Assembly (NCBI GenBank): GCA_002340985.1
Contig: DDNC01000012.1
Span: 115,494 to 121,614 of the forward strand
Length of the DNA: 6,121 nt
Source of the DNA: Firmicutes bacterium UBA2530
Lineage (GTDB): Bacteria; Bacillota; Clostridia; Tissierellales; Sedimentibacteraceae
Direction: 5' to 3'
In this document: one piece after another, positions 5,799 to 6,121 of the stretch
How positions within the stretch are numbered: position 1 is the first letter of the stretch
Layout of the letters: every line of letters starts with the position of its first letter
Made by a program: the position numbers and the translations under genes
The notes under the pieces: generated by a model
The model's input: only the letters and a program-made list of their open reading frames with translations
Told to the model about the DNA's origin: nothing
The model's database searches: none

Positions 5799-5932
5799 GT
5801 GCCATTTTACTCAATTTTACCATGTTTTTCTCAATTTTAAGCTTATTTGACGCTGTATCTCCAATTTGCTTTGATTTTAGGTTTATTATGAAATTTTTCT
5901 TTGGTTATTAAAAATCAATCTCTGAAAAAATT

Positions 5933-5975
5933 TTGCAAAATAGTTGATGTTTTTTATAATTGTCTATAGTATAAT
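5933..5975 (+). promoter_or_regulatory. Putative sigma-A promoter region of fba
   Basis: Two TATAAT hexamers occur at 5955-5960 and 5970-5975. The first has TTGCAA (5933-5938) 16 bp upstream, a plausible -35. The second has only TTGATG (5944-5949) at a 20-bp spacing, which is too long. Either would give a short leader ending in the AGGAGG ribosome binding site (5993-5998). Which hexamer is used cannot be decided from sequence alone. Confidence 0.5.
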
Positions 5976-6005
5976 TAAAATATCAATAACCTAGGAGGAA
6001 ACGAA

Positions 6006-6121
6006 ATGTCTCTTGTTACGTCTAAAGAAATGTTTAGAAAGGCATATGAAGGCCATTATGCAGTAGGTGCATTTAATGTAAACAACATGGAAATAATTCA
6101 GGGCATAGTTGATGCCGCAAA
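6006..6121 (+). CDS. fba: Class II fructose-1,6-bisphosphate aldolase, N-terminal fragment cut by window edge
   Basis: Only the first 38 complete codons are present: MSLVTSKEMFRKAYEGHYAV and then GAFNVNNMEIIQGIVDAAK. This is the conserved N-terminus of class II (zinc-dependent) fructose-bisphosphate aldolases, which interconvert fructose-1,6-bisphosphate with glyceraldehyde-3-phosphate and dihydroxyacetone phosphate in glycolysis and gluconeogenesis. The zinc-binding histidines lie beyond the window. The ATG is supported by a perfect AGGAGG at 5993-5998, 7 nt upstream. A related tagatose-bisphosphate aldolase (GatY/KbaY type) cannot be excluded from 38 residues, but GAFNVNNMEIIQ favours Fba. 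Confidence 0.9.
   Translation, partial: MSLVTSKEMFRKAYEGHYAVGAFNVNNMEIIQGIVDAA

Larger units (their letters stand above)
5679..6005. other. Divergent intergenic region between groES and fba (no gene)
   Basis: These 327 bp contain no credible coding frame. From the groES side they hold the groES leader and ribosome binding site, CIRCE, the groES promoter, a 10-bp direct repeat CTCAATTTTA at 5810-5819 and 5830-5839 (20-bp period), about 90 bp of AT-rich DNA without recognised signals, and then a putative fba promoter and leader. The two transcription units diverge from here. Confidence 0.8.

Overview
The window comes from a low-GC Firmicute, most likely an anaerobic clostridial lineage. The evidence is AT-rich intergenic DNA, strong AGGAGG-type ribosome binding sites, occasional TTG starts, a HrcA/CIRCE-controlled groES-groEL operon and a class II fructose-bisphosphate aldolase. 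The genus cannot be fixed by eye. I see no mobile element, CRISPR array, rRNA or tRNA.

Layout, right to left. At the right edge fba (class II aldolase) starts on the + strand and runs out of the window. Everything else is on the - strand. groES and groEL form a heat-shock operon with a clear sigma-A promoter, a perfect CIRCE operator and a terminator after groEL. Next is a small four-helix membrane protein of unknown function. It is followed by a 573-residue sigma-54-dependent activator resembling E. coli YgeV, with its own extended -10 promoter and a strong terminator. Last, a 436-bp intergenic region leads into dpaL/ygeX (2,3-diaminopropionate ammonia-lyase), which is cut by the left edge.

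The most interesting part is positions 1-3125, which reads as a self-contained sigma-54 regulatory unit. The ygeX homologue has a textbook -24/-12 promoter (947-963). Upstream lie three copies of a palindrome, TTATCA-N3-TGATAA, centred at about -166, -184 and -348. The gene just upstream on the same strand encodes an activator with the GAFTGA sigma-54 contact loop and a Fis-type DNA-binding helix. In E. coli, ygeV is also close to ygeX, so the regulator-target pairing appears conserved across phyla. The inferred model is that the activator senses a ligand or redox state through its Cys-containing N-terminal domain, binds the TTATCA palindromes and switches on ygeX and whatever follows beyond base 1. 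In other bacteria, ygeX belongs to anaerobic purine/uric-acid degradation clusters and to amino-acid catabolism. Which applies here depends on genes outside the window.

The groESL, fba and membrane-protein segments look like ordinary chromosomal housekeeping context.
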